Positions 5,341 to 6,781 of a DNA stretch of 6,781 nt are shown in pieces. Position numbers and translations under genes: made by a program. The stretch is taken from positions 4,466 to 11,246 of the forward strand of contig JADWMI010000013.1 of assembly GCA_015767395.1 (NCBI GenBank), in the 5' to 3' direction. This DNA is from Bacteroidota bacterium (GTDB lineage Bacteria; Bacteroidota; Bacteroidia; Flavobacteriales; Flavobacteriaceae). Under the pieces are notes generated by a model. The model did not search any database. It was not told where the DNA came from and saw nothing but the letters and a program-made list of their open reading frames with translations. Each line of letters starts with the position of its first letter. Position 1 is the stretch's first letter.

Positions 5341-5372
5341 TTGAATTTTAGAATTCGGTTTTAATATATTTG
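5341..5372 (+). promoter_or_regulatory. Promoter of the YigZ-family gene
   Basis: TTG (5341-5343) and TATATTTG (5365-5372) are separated by 21 bases, a full match to the Bacteroidota promoter consensus. The predicted transcript start near 5379 leaves a leader of about 10 bases before the ATG at 5389. It is divergent from the peptidase promoter within the same 87-bp gap. Confidence 0.6.
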
Positions 5373-5388
5373 TGCATCCATATTTTTT

Positions 5389-6006
5389 ATGACTTCAGAA
5401 AAAGACACTTATAAAACGATTGAACTTGCCGTAGGGGATGCGCTTTTCAAAGAGAAAGGAAGTAAGTTTATTGGCTATGTTTTTCCAATTGGTTCAGAAG
5501 ATGATGTCAAAATTAAAATTAGCCAATTAAAGAAAAAACACCACGCTGCTAGGCATTGGTGTTATGCTTGGCAATTAGGGGTTGAAGATGTTTGTTACAG
5601 GGTAAATGACGATGGTGAGCCAAATAATTCAGCGGGAAATCCAATATATGGTCAAATTTTATCAAAAGACGTTACAAATATTTTAGTGGTTGTGGTTCGT
5701 TATTTTGGAGGAACAAAATTAGGTATTGGTGGATTGATTAGTGCTTATAAAACAACTGCAAAATTAATTTTGGATGAAGCTGATATTGTTGAGAAAACAA
5801 TTGATGTGTTTTTTCGGTTAATTTTTGAATACCAAGACATGAACAAAGTAATGCGAATTATAAAAGAACAGCATATTAATTTAATTCAACAAAAAATGGA
5901 ATTAAGCTGTGATTTTTTAATTTCAGTTCGAAAAAAAAATGCATCAAAAGTTGAACAGTTGATTTTAGATCTTAGATGTGTAAAAGTTAAAGAAATTGTT
6001 ACATAA
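5389..6006 (+). CDS. YigZ/IMPACT family protein (UPF0029)
   Basis: The 205-residue product is a full-length member of the YigZ/IMPACT family. The N-terminal UPF0029 domain includes KGSKFIGY (23-30), HHAARHWCYAW (51-61), NDDGEPNNSAGNPI (73-86) and the signature RYFGGTKLGIGGL (104-116). A shorter C-terminal ferredoxin-like (DUF1949-type) domain runs from about residue 135. Eukaryotic IMPACT regulates the translation-control kinase Gcn2. The bacterial role is not established, though nucleic-acid binding or a ribosome link has been proposed from structure. It has its own promoter, is divergent from the peptidase gene, and its stop lies 8 bases inside the convergent thioesterase gene. A run of nine A (5931-5939) encodes RKKN near the C-terminus. 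Confidence 0.93.
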   Translation: MTSEKDTYKTIELAVGDALFKEKGSKFIGYVFPIGSEDDVKIKISQLKKKHHAARHWCYAWQLGVEDVCYRVNDDGEPNNSAGNPIYGQILSKDVTNILVVVVRYFGGTKLGIGGLISAYKTTAKLILDEADIVEKTIDVFFRLIFEYQDMNKVMRIIKEQHINLIQQKMELSCDFLISVRKKNASKVEQLILDLRCVKVKEIVT

Positions 6007-6403
6007 TTTTATTAATAATTTTCATGATATAATCAGGTGTTCTTGTAGGTTTGTTAGTTTTCATATTTACGAACACCAAAACTGCGGTAGCAGTTGTTAA
6101 CAATTCATCATTTTCATTGAAAATTTCGAACCCAAATTCAATTCGAGCAGAGGGTCTTTTTAATAAAGTTGTTTTTAATGTAAGAAAGTCGTCATATTTT
6201 GCAGGTTTTAAGTAATTTGTATTTAGACTAATTACAGGTAACATGATTCCATCTGCTTCCATTTTCTTATATGTAACCCCCAATTTCCTTAGCCATTCTG
6301 TACGGCCCATTTCAAAGTATGCCGCATAGTTTCCATGGTAAGCGTAACTCATTTGATCAGTTTCGCCATATCTTACTCTAAATTGTATTTTATCTGAAAT
6401 CAT
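5999..6403 (-). CDS. YbgC-like acyl-CoA thioesterase (4HBT hot-dog fold)
   Basis: The 134-residue protein fits a single hot-dog domain of the 4-hydroxybenzoyl-CoA thioesterase/YbgC type, which hydrolyses acyl-CoA thioesters in the cytoplasm. The N-terminal motif VRYGETDQMSYAYHGNY (10-26) holds the catalytic aspartate D16, equivalent to the Asp in the EDTD motif of E. coli YbgC, and H23. It is followed by the long central helix AAYFEMGRTEWLRKLG and alternating strands. The acyl substrate is unknown. There are no tol-pal genes beside it, so the Tol-Pal association of E. coli ybgC is not indicated here. The gene is divergent from dnaA across a 166-bp gap and overlaps the YigZ-family gene tail to tail by 8 bp. 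I see no clear promoter or terminator. Confidence 0.92.
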   Translation of the reverse strand: MISDKIQFRVRYGETDQMSYAYHGNYAAYFEMGRTEWLRKLGVTYKKMEADGIMLPVISLNTNYLKPAKYDDFLTLKTTLLKRPSARIEFGFEIFNENDELLTTATAVLVFVNMKTNKPTRTPDYIMKIINKIM

Positions 6404-6480
6404 TTTGTATATTTAGGACAGTCTATTTACGTAAAAAAAACTTAATAATCAATAGCTTTTTTATTTTTTTATACTAAAAA

Positions 6481-6489
6481 TTATGCACA
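6481..6489 (+). promoter_or_regulatory. DnaA box upstream of dnaA
   Basis: TTATGCACA fits the DnaA-box consensus TTATNCACA exactly and lies 80 bases before the dnaA start. A single box fits autoregulation of dnaA. I find no second box and no cluster of AT-rich 13-mers, so this is not evidence for an origin in the visible sequence. CATTTTTG (6488-6495), one base off a -7 element, overlaps it. Confidence 0.45.
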
Positions 6490-6539
6490 TTTTTGTAGAG
6501 CCAAATGCGGACCAAGAATTACATAGCGTAATCAACTAA
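6483..6539 (+). CDS. Possible 18-codon leader ORF before dnaA
   Basis: ATG at 6483 opens a frame of 18 codons encoding MHIFVEPNADQELHSVIN, with TAA at 6537-6539, 30 bases before the dnaA ATG. About 37% of its bases are G or C, clearly above the flanking spacer on both sides, and the amino-acid mix looks protein-like. The start codon overlaps the DnaA box. A small ATTAC/GTAAT inverted repeat (6518-6522 with 6528-6532) lies within it. It could be an upstream peptide affecting dnaA translation, or a non-coding regulatory sequence that happens to be open. I do not recognise the peptide. Confidence 0.25.
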   Translation: MHIFVEPNADQELHSVIN

Positions 6540-6569
6540 TTTTTAACTTAATAAACTATTTGTCACATA

Positions 6570-6781
6570 ATGACTAAAACTGCCTCATCAGTTTGGAAAG
6601 AATGCTTATCTTTTATCGAAGATAATATTAAACCCCAAGCGTACAAAACCTGGTTTGAACCAATTAAATCAATTAAATTATCCGGTGAAGCTTTAACAAT
6701 TCAAGTCCCAAGTAAGTTTTTTTATGAATGGTTAGAAGAACATTACATCAAATTATTGCGTGTTGCTTTGGTAAAACAATT
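6570..6781 (+). CDS. dnaA: Chromosomal replication initiator DnaA, 5' part
   Basis: The frame from ATG 6570 stays open to the window edge, giving 70 codons of the initiator that binds and opens the replication origin. The visible part is DnaA domain I, which recruits helicase and regulators: SVWKECLSFIEDNI, QAYKTWFEPIKSIKL, and then VPSKFFYEWLEEHYIKLL, all typical of flavobacterial DnaA N-termini. The start is fixed by the conserved MTKTASSVW beginning. No Shine-Dalgarno sequence precedes it. A DnaA box and a possible short ORF lie in the upstream gap shared with the divergent thioesterase gene. The AAA+ and DNA-binding domains lie outside the window. Confidence 0.97.
   Translation, partial: MTKTASSVWKECLSFIEDNIKPQAYKTWFEPIKSIKLSGEALTIQVPSKFFYEWLEEHYIKLLRVALVKQ

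Noticed and set aside
6404..6569. Replication origin next to dnaA
   Set aside because: Only one DnaA box is visible and there is no box cluster. An origin could lie on the far side of dnaA, outside the window.

Overview
The window is a low-GC chromosomal segment from a member of the Bacteroidota, most likely family Flavobacteriaceae. Three things point there: the wording of TrmD, RibD and DnaA, several TTG-N(18-22)-TAnnTTTG promoter elements, and the near absence of Shine-Dalgarno sequences. It is housekeeping sequence. I found no phage, transposon, CRISPR array or defence island.

Layout. Bases 1-415 carry no gene I can support. They hold a plausible leftward promoter and a pair of diverged direct repeats. 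Bases 416-485 are a dense set of inverted repeats that includes the rplS terminator. A leftward (minus-strand) cluster then runs from about 3.05 kb down to 0.5 kb: a GNAT acetyltransferase, prmC, trmD and rplS. All except possibly the acetyltransferase serve translation. The acetyltransferase and prmC overlap by one base. A 7-bp tandem repeat separates prmC from trmD, and rplS appears to have its own promoter inside the end of trmD.

Divergent from this cluster is ribD (riboflavin synthesis), which probably starts at GTG 3069. It converges on a leftward gene for a predicted lipoprotein asparaginase/isoaspartyl peptidase. The terminator I would assign to that peptidase lies inside the last codons of ribD. 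Divergent from the peptidase is a YigZ/IMPACT-family gene. Its 3' end overlaps by 8 bp the 3' end of a leftward YbgC-like thioesterase gene. Divergent from the thioesterase, the first 212 bases of dnaA run off the right edge. They are preceded by one consensus DnaA box and a possible 18-codon reading frame.

The main interest is regulatory and structural: competing hairpins after rplS, a terminator embedded in ribD coding sequence, a heptanucleotide tandem repeat across the prmC stop codon, two possibly leaderless starts (trmD and ribD), and the small reading frame with DnaA box ahead of dnaA. I see no convincing new multi-gene system.
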